Source: Selaginella moellendorffii (taxonomy: Eukaryota > Streptophyta > Lycopodiopsida > Selaginellales > Selaginellaceae). From it: 64,000 nucleotides of DNA. The DNA lies in contig NW_003314337.1 of NCBI RefSeq assembly GCF_000143415.4, positions 163,129-227,128 of the forward strand. The letters are read 5' to 3'. Positions 63,262-64,000 of this stretch are shown here, piece by piece (position 1 is the stretch's first letter; every line of letters begins with the position of its first letter). The position numbers and the translations under genes are program-made. The notes under the pieces are model-generated. The model was not told the origin of the DNA. It saw only the letters and a list, made by a program, of their open reading frames with translations, and ran no database searches.

Positions 63262-63474
63262 GGTAAATCACATAGTATTTTATTCTGTTCACTTATGTTA
63301 TTAATCAAGTGGCACTACAAAGTGCTGGAAAGACATCTCTATATTAGCCAGGGTGGTGGCATTAGCATGAATACTGATACAGAAGGTTTTTTCCAAACAT
63401 GGAGAGGTGTTTTATGCGGTGTAGGATACATAGATGTGGTAGGCATTAACTTGCAGGTTAAAATTTCTTCCTAT
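63262..63474 (+). pseudogene. Genomic copy of the P-loop exon of the lipase/GTPase gene
   Basis: Close copy (by eye ~85% identical) of 44,546-44,778 (the minus-strand gene at 43,731-47,421). It includes the intron upstream of the Walker A exon (TTCTGTTCACTTATGTTATT is identical), the exon (GTGCTGGAAAGACATCTCTA) and the first bases of the next intron (TTTCTTCC). So it was copied from DNA, not mRNA. The intron acceptor is ruined (CAG to CAA), about 11 bases encoding the ALMG region are missing, and the frame is shifted. It ends abruptly where the LTR at 63,475 begins. Confidence 0.85.
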
Positions 63475-64000
63475 TGTCGCGAATGTGACTTCGGGTATCG
63501 AAAGTTACCTGTCGACCAGTCCTTACGGACACTCTTACCTTACTGCCACGATGGCAGGAAGTCGGTATTGCTGGACCTTTATTGGCCCCTCTTGTTCAAG
63601 TGTTAGTAAACTGGACTTAGCATCTGTACTTGGCCGGATGAGCATAAGGACGGAATTCCTAAGTGTCTATTTGGCCAAGCATATTTGGCCCGGCTTTTTA
63701 GTTCTCTTTTGCTCTGTCTTGCACTGGCTTGACAAGAACCCTCGCGTATTGAGATTGGTCCCTCAATATCACTGGATGATAGCTTACCGTGTTTGCCAAA
63801 CACCCTCGCTATCATGCCCTTTGTGTTAGTCTCAATTCGTCCTAAATGCTATTTATGGAAAGTGTCCAGATTTGCTCATTTGGCATATCTACGGAATGTA
63901 GAGATCGGCCTGAACACAATGTGTTCGTCCCCATGCTACACGCAACCAGCTATCTCATCAACTGCACTGCCTCATTCGCAATCTAAGGACATTCCATATT
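63475..64000 (+). mobile_element. LTR of a retrotransposon, running off the window
   Basis: Starts TGTCGCGAATGTGACTTCGG, the canonical TG, directly at the break in the lipase fragment. It is the best-preserved copy of the family seen at 53,394-54,640 (nested copies), with CG dinucleotides intact. By comparison with the 743-bp solo LTR some 200-250 bp remain beyond the window. Whether internal retrotransposon sequence follows cannot be seen. Confidence 0.7.

Overview
This window is nuclear DNA from a compact land-plant genome. The best guess is the lycophyte Selaginella moellendorffii or a close relative. The reasons are nearly uniform introns of about 45-100 bp, gene-to-gene spacing often under 150 bp, plant-only families (allene oxide cyclase, ORANGE, plastid Obg, FPF1-like, REF6-type demethylase, LEC1-type NF-YB), and a sharp divide between GC-rich gene space and AT-rich repeat space. 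The species call is inference; the gene structures are read from conserved protein blocks joined across GT..AG introns.

Positions 1-51,712 hold 30 protein-coding genes on both strands. In order they are: a DHHC S-acyltransferase (cut by the window start), a prosaposin-like protein, a pfkB kinase, an At1g16860-type membrane protein, mitochondrial IMP2 peptidase, an HDDC2-type HD phosphohydrolase, acireductone dioxygenase, a TMEM97/EXPERA protein, an RWDD1/Gir2-like protein, an FPF1-like protein, a coiled-coil protein, ICMT, allene oxide cyclase, a PMT24-27-type methyltransferase, LEC1-type NF-YB, a DTW-domain tRNA modification enzyme, a tubby-like F-box protein, ORANGE, a GOST/lung-7TM receptor-like protein, allantoate amidohydrolase, a Raf-like kinase, FCF1, a REF6-type JmjC/zinc-finger demethylase, an aldose-6-phosphate reductase, plastid ObgC, a PyrP2-type HAD protein, a lipase fused to a P-loop domain, an unrecognised conserved protein, a CRT-like plastid transporter and a sororin-like protein. 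They do not form one pathway; this is an ordinary mosaic of housekeeping, plastid, hormone and chromatin genes. Packing is extreme: two convergent pairs have coding ends that abut (15,342/15,343) or overlap by 10 bp (40,017-40,026), and one divergent pair has start codons 45 bp apart.

Positions ~51,750-60,900 are very AT-rich and almost free of CG dinucleotides. They hold decayed repeats, including an old LTR copy split by a nested, inverted solo LTR with a near-perfect target duplication, and a broken RPA1-like gene on the minus strand. Positions ~60,900-63,474 are less decayed and carry gene scraps: two out-of-order laccase pieces, an unnamed coding-like piece, and a genomic (intron-containing) copy of the P-loop exon of the lipase gene at 43,731-47,421. 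A better-preserved LTR of the same family begins at 63,475 and runs off the window.

No clearly new biological system is visible. The most interesting signals are the captured fragments next to an RPA1-like remnant, the transition-type decay shared by LTR copies, and the overlapping convergent coding ends.
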